Below are positions 23,401-35,575 of a DNA stretch of 64,000 bases, in pieces. Every line of letters starts with the position of its first letter. Positions within the stretch are counted from its first letter, which is position 1. The notes under the pieces are model-generated. The model did not search any database and had not been told where the DNA came from. It worked only from the letters and a program-made list of their open reading frames with translations. This DNA comes from Forficula auricularia. Lineage: Eukaryota; Arthropoda; Insecta; Dermaptera; Forficulidae. A program made the translations under genes and the position numbers. The stretch is taken from NCBI GenBank assembly GCA_024734495.1, contig JALMQS010000068.1, positions 1,054,001 through 1,118,000 of the forward strand. The letters are read 5' to 3'.

Positions 23401-23796
23401 AAATTATTTTATTAAATTTCTCTATACCTTCCCCCAAACAAATTTGGACCTGGATTTGTGGACAATAGAGTTGGCCGCCCTTTCCCAACATTTACAATGG
23501 AACAATTTGTCCCATCAAAATGCCAGACTAAGTTTCTCTTCGATTAGAGAGCTCTCTGGCTTATATTGATATTTTATCGAAAATAAATTTAAATAATATT
23601 TTCTTAAAATTCTTGATTTTATAACTAAATTTAATTTTCTGAACTGGACTTTACAAGTCCGCCCTTCGAGCTTGAGCGCCGTGGTGTCTTACACCACCTG
23701 AACCACCCTGTAGGCACTGCCCTGATCAATGGAACTTTGCCCCATTTGCGTTATTAAAGTTCTTAAAAATATCAAGATATATTCTCAATAAAACAA

Positions 23797-24178
23797 TTTT
23801 TATTCGGAATCTTGGATGGAGTATTCGAAACTTGGAGACACTCTTGCATAATTGTGTAATTCAGCCTTTCTTGTGTCCTCAAAGTTTTTTGACAAAGATA
23901 TTTGTAAAGAACTTGGAAATAGCTGTTCTTTTGAGTCTTTTGGTGGTTTAATAATGCTTGTTCTTGAATTGAGTCTGAAGTGACAAGAGAATGCTAAAAG
24001 ATGCTTCATTTCCCCTCTGTAAACTGTATTTGAAAAATAGACGTTATCCGAGTTGCATACTCCATCTACACAAAAATTATAATCGTTATTCTCAATACTT
24101 GGGACAAGAAATATTGTCTTTCTTACCCTTTTCCAGTCCAAATCTATAAACCATACTATTAAGGCGTCACTAGCTCTT
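23797..24178 (-). CDS. Unidentified 126-codon open frame, possible exon
   Basis: On the minus strand a frame stays open for about 126 codons between a TGA and the stop at its 3' end. It contains 'ALIVWFIDLDWKRVRKTIF', 'NNDYNFCVDGVCNSDNVYF' and 'SSLQISLSKNFEDTRKAEL'. There is no ATG near its beginning (the first plausible initiator is TTG at 24141), so if real it would be an internal or 3' exon. The composition is more protein-like than the AT shadows around it and it does not belong to any repeat found here. I do not recognise a family. It could equally be a decayed transposon fragment. Confidence 0.25.
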
Positions 24179-26049
24179 CATTAGGTTTTCATTAATTTGG
24201 AAACTTGGATGGAATTTTGCTTTCATTACATTGCCGTTTATAACCATTAATTTCCAAGAGTTTTGAAACATAAAACTGCACCCCATCCAATTCATGGATA
24301 GATTCTAAATCTTTCAATGCATTTGGGTTAGATTCAGTTCTAGTAATGTTTTATATTTACCATTTTTGACTTACCATATATGTGAACTTTTTATCTCTAA
24401 AAGTATTATTTCGACTATAATCACACAGCATGGACATTTACTAATGTATCTTGTTTTTAGAATTGCAATGACTACACTTCATGGAATAAAATGGATTCTC
24501 GGTACAGATTGAAGTTAATCAAACAAATTTAGTGATTATTATTATTTTATTTTCTCTATGACCATGGATGCCCAAATCCATCATTCACATATCTCAATTT
24601 TCAATCAAACGTGTATCACTCAGCATTAAGGGATATTTGTTTGTGCCTCTAAGATTAAAATCACGTGGAACAAGGACAACTAGAAATATATAAATATACT
24701 GAATAATTTAAAAATGTGAGAAATTCTATTGAATGAAAAAATTATGATTGATAAATATTAAATAATGTTGGCAATCAAATCTGAACAGCCAGAATTCCAA
24801 TAGGTATCTAAATAAATCGTTTCTTCTCAAAGAATTTCCCAAATGATAGCATCAAATCAATTATAAAGCGACGAAAAAAATGTCTTGAAACATAAATAAT
24901 GTTAAACTTGAACCCCCGCCCTGTGCCCGAAAGGGCTCAAAAGTCAAAATCCCAGGGTGACAAGTGACTTCCACTGTTGTTGGGCAAACAGCCCTTTGTC
25001 CGCGGACAAAAGGGCCCAAGGACCACGCACAGGGATTTATCATAAAAACATTCCTTTCAAAGAGCTGTTTAACTTAAAAATTTGACCTGTCAAAAAAAAA
25101 ACTCATTCGGCAGTTTAAATTTTTTTCGCTTAAATAATAAATAATTTTTTACCCACGAAATAAAAATGATCATACCATTAATTTTCAAAAGAATTAGATG
25201 AAACCAATGAAATATATTTTCCCAATTTCTTCCCTAAAAAGAAAAATTATTTCTGTCATTGATTAGGGCCCAGGAATGTGAGTGGATCAATTTTCAATCA
25301 TGTAAAATATATTTAGAAATGTATTTCGTTATTATAATAATAGTATTTTCTCAGAGCTATTAATATTTATACATTCGAAATTATTTGAAATATATTGGAA
25401 ATGAGATTGAAATTTAGTGTTTTTGAATTACGAAAAATATAAAAGTTCTCAAAATCCGGGATGGAGGTCTCTTCAAATTAATTTAATTAAAATCAAAGAT
25501 ATTGTTAGATTGTTTAATTCAGAGGGACCAAAAAACATGTACTTTCGGTTCTTCGGTTTTAGCCAAAATCTTGAGGTACTTACTTCTTCTGGATTCTAGA
25601 TAGCTTAAGTTTCAAATCCCAAAGCTTTGAGACTTACCGTATACGAGATATGAACGATTAAAATATTATTTATTTTGCGACACTCCTAATTTACACCCTC
25701 TTCCTTTATTTAAATCGGATTAAAATTTATACACGACTAATAACTTATGACACTTGAAAAGTACAGCAATTAAAAAAAATCGTTATAGCCGTTTCTGACA
25801 AAATCACAAAAAACGAAAAACTTACATGTAAATGTCAACTTCCGGTGTTCCGATTTCAATCAAAAGCTTGCTGGACTCCTTTTAGTCTATGCCGAGCTTA
25901 AGTTTCTAATTTCGTAGCTTTGACCCTTATGGTTACGAAACGCAGGGGGCTACATTCTTACGTACGTAAACATCAACTTCCGGTTCTTTGATTTAGCCAA
26001 AATCTTATGGTACTCATTGTAGCCTCTAGATAGCTTTAGTTTCAAATCC
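24179..26049. other. AT-rich spacer with a small GC-richer patch at 24900-25040
   Basis: The patch contains the perfect palindrome TTGTCCGCGGACAA and the phrases 'gaacccccgccctgtgcc' and 'aaagggcccaaggaccacg'. It is unique in the window and of unknown nature. The remainder shows no gene. Confidence 0.3.
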
Positions 26050-26390
26050 CAATCAAACCTGTCGCGGCCACTAGCAGCATCAGCGCATTCATTTAATAGC
26101 CACATCTATTATAATGAGAGCGCGGAGCCCCTTATATTTAGACAACCTAATTGGCAGAACTGTAAAGGGTATAACTACCCTACAAAAAAAAGGCGCAAGC
26201 GATTCCCCATTTTTACTTTCCAATGCGAAACAGATTGGATCAGTCTCGCGCTTGGCCAAGTCCGACTTCAAAGGGTCTTCAGGTAAAGACTACGGAACCC
26301 ATGGCCTCAATCATAGTCACAAATTGTGGTATTCATTTAGGGGTTTTATCACTTGTCGGTTTTGGAATTACTAGAACTTGAGTAAATAAC
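26050..26390 (+). repeat. Dispersed repeat family C, copy 2
   Basis: Shares 'caaacctgtcgcggc', 'aaaaggcgcaagcgattcc', 'ccaatgcgaaacagat' with copy 1 and 'ggtaaagactacggaaccc' with copies 3 and 4. It lacks the right part found in copy 1. Confidence 0.55.
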
Positions 26391-27769
26391 TGAAAATTTT
26401 GTAAATTGATTAATTTTGAAACTTACTTACTATGTTTTTTTTTTTTTTTTTTTTTTTTAATTTAAATTTTAAAGTATTGAAAAAGAACAAAAAAGAATAA
26501 TTAATTTATTATGATTTGTCCAGAACCACGGGAGGTTTATAAATTGAAATTTTGTTAAGAGATTATTTTAAAGATCCAAATAATTTTTAATGGACCCCAT
26601 ACACGATTCAAAACGATTTCTCCAGAACTCCTGGAGCTAATAGTTTAAAATTTGATATAGACTACTTGTGAATGCTTGCTAAAAACACATTTAAGCGTCG
26701 GTGGGGAGTCCACGGGGTTGCACTCCATGGTTATCAAGAAGCTTACCGAATGCGGGCTTTGTAGTTATTTTTTATATACCATATAATTAGTATATATATA
26801 TATATGTATTTTCCTTAAATGTATAACAATATTTAAATTATATAACCCAATAAAAGTCAAGTGCAAGAGTAGTGTACAGTTGCACATTCCTTTTCAAGAG
26901 CCTATACAGATTAGCTTGACATATACATTCATCGTGCTATGCATTATTCAGTTTCCAACTAGGTATAATTTACAAGCACCACCACGTCTTTTTCTTTTTC
27001 TCCAGCATCACTTCTATTTAAATCCTCTTCATATTACTTTTTCTACCTGAAATATTTGTCTTGCTAACGAGATTTCCACGTGGGACTGTCCTTCGTATTC
27101 TTTCATTCTTTTTTATCTCTCTTTTTTATTATCTTCAATTCCTTGGGGATGATAAAAGGGAGGGAATGTCTTCTAAGGTGTCAACCAGGCACCTTTCAGA
27201 ACAGGTGCCAAGTGAATTTTGAAATTTGAATCGGGAGTGGTGGTGGGGGTGTGGAGGAGGGTGTCAGACGACTTCTAATCTCGACAAATTTCCTCCCGAA
27301 CTGGAAATCCCGGGAGTCACTCGCTCCCTGCTGTCAGTCAAGATGTCAGCCCCTCAGGAATTATGGGATTTGTTTTACGTTTCGTTACCCGGATTAGTTT
27401 GAGTTCACTCGACGGATTAAAGCAAATATTTCAAGAGGAATGAATAAAAAAGTAATTTAATTAATTATGAATTCCAGACAAACTCTTGACTGCATCATCG
27501 GTAGGGAGATGATTTCATTTTTTTCTTCGAACGGTTTTATTAATGTTAAGATGCATAAGAAAATTTATTGAATTAATCAAAATTTTTTAGAATTTAATAT
27601 GCACATGTCAATTTTTCTGTAATTTTACTTGGAAAATCTTAGTCGGATTTTTTATATCGTTTTGTCTTGCCAAACCTGACTTAATATTTCACTAATAATT
27701 AACTTAAGCTTTGCTAAGAAACGCAAGTATATTCTATAAACAGATATAATATCTTTAATTAAATAATTC
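26391..27769. other. Spacer: poly-T tract and GC-richer island at 27160-27420
   Basis: A T-run of 26 is at about 26433-26458. The island contains 'ggtgtcaaccaggcaccttt', 'gggagtcactcgctccctgc' and 'gtggtgggggtgtggaggag'. It is unique in the window and has no convincing open frame. A conserved non-coding element is possible. Confidence 0.3.
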
Positions 27770-28270
27770 TGATGATGAAGGTTCAACCTTTAAAACTAAT
27801 CTCTAACAAATAAATTATTTCGTCGCCTTAGAGTGTAAACCTGCTAAATACATTTTTTATCATATATGACGTATTAATACCGTTAAAAAGAAAAAGAGAT
27901 CCATTATCGTCAAAGTAAAACTACTACTTAAAATTACGATCGTAAGTTGTAGAAAAATATGTGAAAAATAGTTTCTTTCCTAAACAACAATATTATATTT
28001 TGTTCGTTTTTTCTCTGCCCTGTAAAATTTTCTTGTTGTGAGTTAGCAGGTTTACACTCTAAGGCGACTATATGCATTTTTATATTCGTTATATTGTATA
28101 TGTGTAAATTGTATTTGTATCAAGCAGAGAACAACCTAATTAATATCTCTTTATGAGACTTTTGAATTATGTGATATTATGCGTAATTAAAAAGACTGAT
28201 GATGAAAGTCAAATCTTTGAAACTAGTCTAAGAATACTTATAAATGTATCAACAATTCTACCACTCTCAG
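27770..28270 (+). repeat. Family A, copy 3 (interrupted by a MITE)
   Basis: 'tgatgatgaaggttcaacct' and 'aatctctaacaaataaa' match copy 2. After the MITE at 27822-28068, 'tcaagcagagaacaaccta' and 'tatctctttatgagac' resume the family. A second 'actgatgatgaaagtcaaat' block at 28195 suggests an additional partial unit. Confidence 0.6.
27822..28068. mobile_element. MITE with perfect 26-bp terminal inverted repeats
   Basis: The first 26 bp (GTCGCCTTAGAGTGTAAACC and six more bases) are the exact reverse complement of the last 26. It is 247 bp long and non-coding. No clear target duplication can be read, so the superfamily is not assigned. The identical ends suggest a relatively recent insertion. Confidence 0.8.
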
Positions 28271-29136
28271 CAAACTAAATATTTTAAACTAAAACCCTTT
28301 TTTCATAACAGTCAATATTTTGGTTGATCACACTATGACTAAGGCATAACTATAGAGCTAATCAAAAATGACTTCAAATAAGATATTTTACTAGTATAGC
28401 TATAGTTGAAAAATAATTACAAAATATACAAATTAAATAAAGAGTACTTTATGGTTATGGTCTTCTACCCTCATGAGCCCATGACTAAGTTAATTGGGGT
28501 AAAGTCCATTAAACGTCAATCGATAAAAATTGATTTTTTATAATCCTATCCCAATAAGAAAACATATTCAGAAAAAAATGCAAACTCTGTTCTACTCAAA
28601 TTAAAGGAAGAAATGAAATCTTTTGTACTAAAAAAATTAATTTAATTTGTCAGATAAGAATTTAATAAATTTAGAAATTTTTCAAAAGTGTACACTAGGG
28701 TGGAACGAAAATATCCTTTTTTTTAATTTGTATTTGTAATAGTGCCCAAAATTTGCATTTTAGGTTCATAAAGATAGGATAAAAATTCGGTTGTCATATT
28801 TGAATATCTCAAGGCGCTACAAAAGAGGCTTTCACATATCGAGTTTCCTAATTAAATTAGTATTTTGATAATATAATGTATTAATAAACAAAACATGATA
28901 GGGTCGACATCCAATTTCCCTGCATAGCTATTAAAAAAAAAATAAAGTTGTTAATTTTATTACATAAATGTAGTTATCGAGTTTTCGGATAAATATATTA
29001 CCAATCGAGAGTAAAGTATATAAATTGCTAAATTTGGGTGGCCATCTTTTTTCCCTGCATAAGTAAGTTCAGGTAGACAGGGTATCAACAAATAACTTCG
29101 AATTAGTATTTTGTAGTTATAGAGTTTCCTTTATTG

Positions 29137-29210
29137 TTCTATATGACTACAGAGGTTGTACCTTCTTGGTGCAACTTCTTCTTGTATCAGTATCATTATA
29201 AAAAAAAAAA
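29137..29210 (+). mobile_element. LINE 3'-tail fragment
   Basis: 'actacagaggttgtacc', 'ttggtgcaacttcttcttgt', 'atcagtatcattataaaaaa' match the 3' UTR of the LINE at 17.6-18.6 kb and its relic at 44.6 kb. Extremely 5'-truncated with an A-rich tail. Confidence 0.65.
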
Positions 29211-29358
29211 TGAAAATATAGATATTTTTTTTCTTTTTTACTTTTCTTTTATTTAATTTTTTATTTAATTGTTTATTAATACATTATATGATCAAAATAT
29301 TAATTTCATCAGGAAACGATAGGTGAAGGTCGACCTAAGTCGGGATCTTATACTATTA

Positions 29359-30792
29359 CTAGCTGCAAGGCCCGCCTTCGGCGGCCCTCTTGCTAGCCAG
29401 GGGGCACGCCTCCTGGACCCCCAACCCACGAATCCCACCATCACACTACACTCGCCCCCGACCCATCCAGCACCCCTACCCCCGCACCATGAACCCGTGC
29501 CCAACCCCCGCCCCCATACCACAGAACCCAAACCTCACCCCCCACTCCAACCCACCACACTCCCCGAAACCCACCCAGCACTCCAACCACCACCATCCCA
29601 ACCCCTCACCCCACCCACCTCGGGCCCCCAACCCACGAACCCCAACCACACCCCCCACTCCAACCCACCACACTCCACGAAACCCACCCAGCACCCCAAC
29701 CCCCACCCCCACACCACCACTTCAACACTCTAACCTGCACCCCCCACCTCGGACCCCCACCCCGTACCACCCCACTACGCCACTGGACCCTCACCTGAAC
29801 CTCCCATCCACCAACCTTGCACCACCCCCGTGCCCCCCCCCCCTACTCCGCCATACTCCCTCACTCCACCGCCATTCCACTCCGCGCATCCTATGCCCTA
29901 ACCCACCCCCACTCCACCCCCGCACCCAGTTTTTGCATTTCTAGCCTTCTAGTGACCCACAGATTATGTAAACAAAATTTGGTTGAGTTTGGTCCAAGAG
30001 CAAGAATTTTCATTTTTTGACCCCCCTCCCATTTTAGCTGGTTAGTTTTTGCATTTCTAGCTCTCTAGACAAAATTTGGTTGAGTTTGCTCCAAAAGGCA
30101 AGAATTTTCATTTTTTGACCCCCCATTTTGGGGACGCCCCCCATTTTGGGTGGTTACTTTTTGCATTTCTAGCTCTCTAGAGGCCCACAGATTATGTATA
30201 TAAAATTTGGTTGAGTTTGGTCCAAGAGCAAGAATTTTCATTTTTTGACCCCCCCCCCCTCCATTTTGGGTGGTTAGTTTTTGCATTTCTAGCTCTCTAG
30301 AGGCCTACAGATTATGTATACAAAATTTGGTTGAGTTTGCTCCAAGGGCAAGAATTTATATATTTTTCTCCTTCCCCCCTTTTTGGGTGGTTTTTGGGGG
30401 GAATTTTTTTAAACAAAAGTTTTCAGAAATCACATCCCCTACAACTTTGCTCATTATAAAATTTCCCGTAGAGTTAATAGTTTAAGAGTTATTTGATAAT
30501 TTTCATTCGTGCATCCCCCAAACCCCTTTTGGGGTCAAAATATCAAAACCTTATATAGCTAAAAACGTAAGTTAAAATACCTCTGATACAAATATGAAAT
30601 TTCATAATATTCCCTTCAGCCGTTTTGACGTGAATCGTGAGCAACTTTTCGCGGAAACCACTGAAACAGACAGACAGACAGGAATTTTGTTGAGGGTGTT
30701 TTCGTTCATAACTTTGCTTGAAACGTGTGCAACCAAAATTTGGCGTGATTTGGACCAATGTACAGGGAAAACCTTAATTTTATATACATAGA
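29359..30792 (-). mobile_element. Non-autonomous Helitron H3 (complete, 1434 bp)
   Basis: On the minus strand it begins TCTATGTATATAAAATTAAG after A and ends GCAGCTAG before T. It has the same order as H2: hairpin, C-rich cassette (about 29395-29925), four minisatellite units (starts near 29930, 30045, 30157, 30277), 'cccgtagagttaatagttta', and a short CAGA tract (30668-30680). It is nested in the 28.7-31.8 kb transposon and therefore younger than it. Open frames in the cassette on both strands are compositional. Confidence 0.88.
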
Positions 30793-31192
30793 TTATTGTT
30801 AAAAATTTGAAAAAGGTTTTTAATGTTTTCTTCATTATGTATTTGTACAAAATATAGTTGTAAGACAAGAAAACGATATTAAAATTATTTATATTACAAA
30901 ATAGCTACTTATTGGAAAATTATTCGAACTAATAGTAAAAAACTTTTATCAAATTGATTCGTTCTTGCGGCAAATCAAGAAATACTGTAATCACTGTCTC
31001 AAAAAATTTTATGCCTTTTTTACATTAATTAACATTTATTTTTTCTGTATTACAATCTTAGCCAAATCTGTTAATTTATGAAACTTTATCGTTCTTGCGC
31101 CACCTCAAGACATGCTCCAATGATTTATATTTTGTTTTCGTCTTTTCTATAACTAAACGCAACTTTTCCACGCTATTTCAAATAAAAAATAA

Positions 31193-31738
31193 GCTGACGT
31201 ATTCTGATGAGGCCATCCATTTGACTTTACCATACAACCAGGCCCTAAAATTATTTATAATCATGTAGGGGGGGGGGTTAGTTTTTGTATTTTTAGACTT
31301 CTGGGGTCCACTGATTATGTATACAAAATTTGCTTAAGTTTGCTCCCTCCACCCCCTTTTTAATTTTGGGTCGATATGCACCAAAATCTAATCAGCTCTT
31401 AATCTCAATCGACCAAAACTACGTGTGAAATTTGGTTTCGATATTCACACTAGTTTTTGAGCTAGCTCGTCCACAAAAATTTGATAACGCACAGACTAAC
31501 GGACGGACGGACAGACTAAAAGGCATTTTGACAAAACAATTATTATCTCGAAAAATATAATTTTTTCGATGTTCTCTTATTTGAGCTTTTTGTAGAGCGA
31601 AATGCCATCGTTTCGCTCAATTTTTCTAATCAAAATAGTTTCAGCCGTTTTTGAGATATTTCGAAAAAAAAAAGGAAAAACCCACTTTTTTCATGCACGA
31701 TTACAATAGTTGACCATACCCTGTATGGTAAAGTAATA
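31193..31738 (+). mobile_element. Element family B, copy 2 (full length)
   Basis: From 'gctgacgtattctgatgagg' to 'ctgtatggtaaagtaa', with subterminal inverted ACTTTACCATACA. It contains a single 'gattatgtatacaaaatttg' unit. It lies just inside the right end of the host TIR transposon. Confidence 0.7.
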
Positions 31739-31768
31739 AAAATGTGTATTTTTCGTTCCACCCTAGTG

Positions 31769-32917
31769 TACCTACACTTAACCGCATTGGTTTCTTAGTC
31801 ATAATTAATCTAACTTGCAAAATTATATTGATAAAAATTTAAGAATCTTAAATTTTGAGCCTTTTCAGTCTTTCCTTATGGTTCGTTGCCGATATGTCAT
31901 TATCTTGTCAATCTTTGCAGTGATTGATTTACAACCATTTAAATTGCATTGTTTCACAGTGTTTTATTGATTGTTTCATCTGAAGATTGTTTTCCTTTTA
32001 AACAAAGTCCTATTGTTTCTACCTGTCATCACTTGACATTTTCCCAAGCCTTGGTAGACTCTTTCCACCCCCGCACTCCTGCACCCTGTTACACCTTTCT
32101 CTATCTCGGTCCCTTTCTTTTTTCACCCCTCTATTACCGTAATTCATCTGGCATGCGACCAAAGCCCCAAAAATCTCAACAAAAACCCACAAGAAAACAA
32201 CCAATTCAAGGTCGATGACTTTCGATGACCCATAAACAACGTCACACTCCTTAACCTTTGATTCTACACTTTTCACACGCTTATACAAAGCGTTCAGGTA
32301 ATAAAAACACTCAGCAGAAGAATGGAGAGCACAAAGAGTGTGGATTTCTTAAAGAAAGGCGAAAAAAGTCAAAATGCGATCCTAGTCACCACATTACAAT
32401 ACGTATAGAATTTTAAAATATTCTATTTTGCCCTTTGGAGATATTTTATGGGATTCTGCAATTAATCATTTGTTATTTTCCATATATCATAAAATTCGAA
32501 AAAAATGTCTCCGCAAATCACTGAATGAATCATTGATTTTTTTTATTATATACCTTTTTTTCTATATATTTATCTCTCTAATTAATTGTCTATTCATAAA
32601 AAAATACGATTTTCAAATTTTGAAAACATTTCATTTTTCCAAACTCTATTCGAGGGTAAATAAGCCCAGAGAGTCAATTCAATTTCAAATGATGGTTAAC
32701 CAAAGAAATTAAATATGTTATTTGATACCAAGTCTTAGCCCTGGCGCACACTGAGCTGCTTCACGCAGGCGATGCAGCGCAGCACAGGAAAAAGAACACT
32801 GCGTCGCACAGTTGTATCGCACATTGAGAAGCAGTTTCGGGCAGCAGGTCGACGAAAGCTCTTAAGTAAAATTACCGCCTTTCGCGAAACATTTATTTTG
32901 TAAAAAAGTATAAAACA
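31769..32917. other. Spacer with GC-richer patches, no gene identified
   Basis: 32020-32260 is pyrimidine-rich on the plus strand ('ctttccacccccgcactcct') and opens frames of about 89 codons on both strands, neither recognisable. 32740-32880 ('ctggcgcacactgagctgct', 'gcaggcgatgcagcgcagca') looks like a short unique or decayed MITE sequence. Confidence 0.3.
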
Positions 32918-33345
32918 CTAGCTGAGAAGCCTGCCTTTGGCAGGCGTCCCCGCTAGCCGGGATAATACATCCTCTGGACCCCCACGCCAACCCCATTCCA
33001 CCTCCACACCCACCATGCACCCCACTACTCACCCTTCCCGCCCATTTTACGCTCAACCCGGTCCCCCTACATTCCACCCCCGCCCCGCACCCTCGCACCC
33101 AGTTTTTGCATTTCTAGCCTTCTAGTGGCCCATAGATTTGTATAAAAAATTTGGCTGAGTTTGCTCTAAGGGCAAGAATTTTCATTTTTTGACCCTCCTC
33201 CCCATTTTGGCTGGTTAGTTTTTTCATTTGTAGCATTCTGGGGGTCCACGGAATATGTATACAAACTTTGGTTGAGTTTGCTCCAAGGGCAAGAATTTTC
33301 ATTTTTTGACCCCCATCCCTCCCCCATTTTGGATGGTTAGTTTTT
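32918..33345 (-). mobile_element. Helitron relic H5 (3' end, divergent subfamily)
   Basis: On the minus strand the 3' end reads CTCAGCTAG before T, with hairpin arms GCCTGCC and GGCAGGC, which differ from H1-H4 yet still pair. A short C-rich cassette (about 32960-33100) and two to three minisatellite units follow. The element stops abruptly near 33345 with no 5' TC end, so it is truncated. Confidence 0.75.
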
Positions 33346-33420
33346 GCTATTGTATATTTTATTTATACCTCTTCAAAATGTGGAAGATCTTTATGCTCCA
33401 GCCTGTATAATGAAAATAAA

Positions 33421-34170
33421 AATAAATTTTTTTTTTATAAATTTTTATTAAACCAATTATTTTACATGAATTAATGTATACATTGAATTTGAGCTTCTAA
33501 TCCGGATTACTTCTCCACCGTCGACTGTCCTTGATCATCTTTAGTCCTTGTTTTTAATAAGAGGAAAAAACTAATTAAAGAAAAAAACCTCTTTTCCGAT
33601 AATTATTCCAATACCATATTGAATCCCGCTACCTTCATCCTTCCATTTTTTATCCGTCAATATTAAATTTTTTTTTAAATTTTATTAAACCAATTATTTT
33701 ACATGAATTAATGTATACATTGTATTTGAGCTTCGACTCCGGAGATTGCTTCTCCACCATCGAGTGTCCTTGATCATCTTTAGTCCTTCTTTTTAATAAG
33801 AGGAAAAAACTAATTATAGAAAAAAAACTCTTTTCCGATAATTATTCCAATACCATATTGCGGAAATTAATCCATCCAATTAATTCGTCCCCATCCTTCC
33901 CAATTCCAATTCAATATTAATTTTTTTTTTTTTTTTATAAATTTTATTAAACCAATTATTTTACATTAATTAATGTATACATTGTATTTTTGCTTCGATT
34001 CCGGAGATAACTTCTCCACCATCGAGTGTCCTTATTCATCTTTAGTCCTTGTTTTTAATAAGAGGAAAAATCTAATTAGATAAAAAAACCTCTTTTCCGA
34101 TAATTATTTCAATTCCATTATTCCCCAATCAAGTCGATTGACTTCCTCCCTCAGTATTAAAATTTCCTAA
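33421..34170. repeat. Tandem array, three units of ~237-262 bp
   Basis: 'aaccaattattttacat' starts at about 33451, 33688 and 33950. Each unit carries 'taatgtatacattg', 'cttctccacc', 'gagtgtccttgatcatcttt', 'taataagaggaaaaa' and 'ctcttttccgataattattc'. Units differ by substitutions and by unique short inserts between them. Non-coding. Confidence 0.85.
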
Positions 34171-34944
34171 TTTTAATTTTATTAAAAAAATATTTGTTCT
34201 TGAGCTTTAAAATGTCTGAAACGTGCACAAAAATTATTTTCGGCCATCATTTATTTTCTGTTTGACTGTGTGTTTGAATGTCTGGATTCCGATACCTAGG
34301 ATAACTCAAGATCGAAAAAGTCATAATATACATACACAGATAGATTTGTTGCTTAGATTTTACGTGAAAATATAACAAACAGACTGACAGTACACTGCGT
34401 GTTTTGTATATAAACTTATTTCAGCAATTATAATATTAGTAGCGAAGTGTGGATTTTATAGTGTACTATTTTATTCTATTTACTACAGCCAATAACATAT
34501 TATTTAAATTTAAAATTAATTACATAGTGATTGAATTAGTATATCTCATAAAATTGACCTAGGTAGTGGGCTATTTGCTTTGTGGCCGCAATAGACTTTG
34601 AACTTGTAGAAACTTGCACATAATGACACCAGTATCTTTATATAAACCGCATATGCGCTGTAGAAAGTGTAGTCCATTCTATTCTCAGAGCATCACAAAG
34701 ACTGGCCAGGAAGACTAGGACTTGCCCTGAGTTGTTCAATCCGTCAAACAATAAATCCGAATGTGAGAGACAATAGGTTCATATGTTTCAGAGTTTTGAA
34801 AAGGAAAGTATTAAGAAAATATTTTCAAAAATATAAACTGGTAGTTAGGCAGGTAGAAATTAAAAACTGAAATATAAGGAAATGAATATTAATGAATTTT
34901 ATATATATAAAGCCAGATTATCCTCAATTTTCTAAAAGAGATAT
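34171..34944. other. AT-rich spacer
   Basis: Contains repeat-like text near 34230-34330 similar to 3080-3240. No gene or structured RNA is seen. Confidence 0.35.
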
Positions 34945-35575
34945 CACAATATTTTTGGAAGGGTTCATAAATTTAATTTTTAGGAGAGATATAAAAATAA
35001 ATATTATATTTGAGCCCTCCATAAAATATACTATTAGAATAAATTAAAATTTCTTAAAAACTAAAACTTTATTTTCTTAAAAATCCAAAAATTAGAGGTA
35101 AAGGGTGACCCTTTGTATCAATTCAGGATTTTTGGAGTGGTTCATAAATTTTATTTTTAGAAGAGATTTTAAAATAAATATTATATTCGAGTACTCCATA
35201 AAATATACTATTAGATTAAATTAAAATTTGTTAAAAAGTAAAACTTTATTTTCTTAAAAAATCCGAAAATGATAGGTAAGTGGGGACCCTTTGTATCACT
35301 TCTACGATTTTTGGAGTGGTTCATAAATTTAATTTTTGGGAGAGATATAAAAATAAATATTATATTCGAGCTCTCTATAAAATATACTATTAGAATAAAT
35401 TAAAATTTGTTAAAAATTAAAACTTTATTTTCTTGAAAAAATCCAAAAATGAGAGGTAAGGGGGGACCCATTGTATCACTTCATAATTTTTGGAGTGGTT
35501 AATAAAAAAATTTTTTAGGAGAGATATAAAAATCAATATTATAATCGAGCTCTGTATATAATATTACTCTATATA
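34945..35575. repeat. Tandem array, ~3.6 units of ~178 bp
   Basis: 'ggttcataaa' (last copy 'ggttaataaa') occurs at 34962, 35139, 35318 and 35497, spacing 177-179 bp. Each unit contains 'aggagagatataaaaataaa', 'tccataaaatatactatta' and 'aaaactttattttctt'. The period is close to a nucleosome repeat, as in many satellites. Confidence 0.88.

Larger units (their letters stand above)
28693..31768. mobile_element. 3.1 kb TA-flanked TIR transposon hosting nested elements
   Basis: Left end CACTAGGGTGGAACGAAAA and right end TTTTCGTTCCACCCTAGTG are inverted repeats flanked by TA on both sides (28691-28692, 31769-31770), as in Tc1/mariner-type elements. Inside are a LINE 3' tail (29137-29210), Helitron H3 (29359-30792) and element B2 (31193-31738). 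Subtracting these leaves roughly 1 kb of AT-rich, apparently non-coding native sequence. No transposase is recognised. The CAYTAGGGTGG terminus is shared with family D. Confidence 0.7.

Noticed and set aside
24900..25040. Patch with 'gggcccaaggaccacg' as a structured RNA
   Set aside because: Only one 14-bp palindrome can be seen and no terminator or promoter boxes, so there is not enough evidence for an RNA gene.
33421..35575. Possible CRISPR-like array
   Set aside because: Units are ~178-260 bp, without short direct repeats and unique spacers, and the sequence is clearly eukaryotic. These are ordinary tandem repeats.
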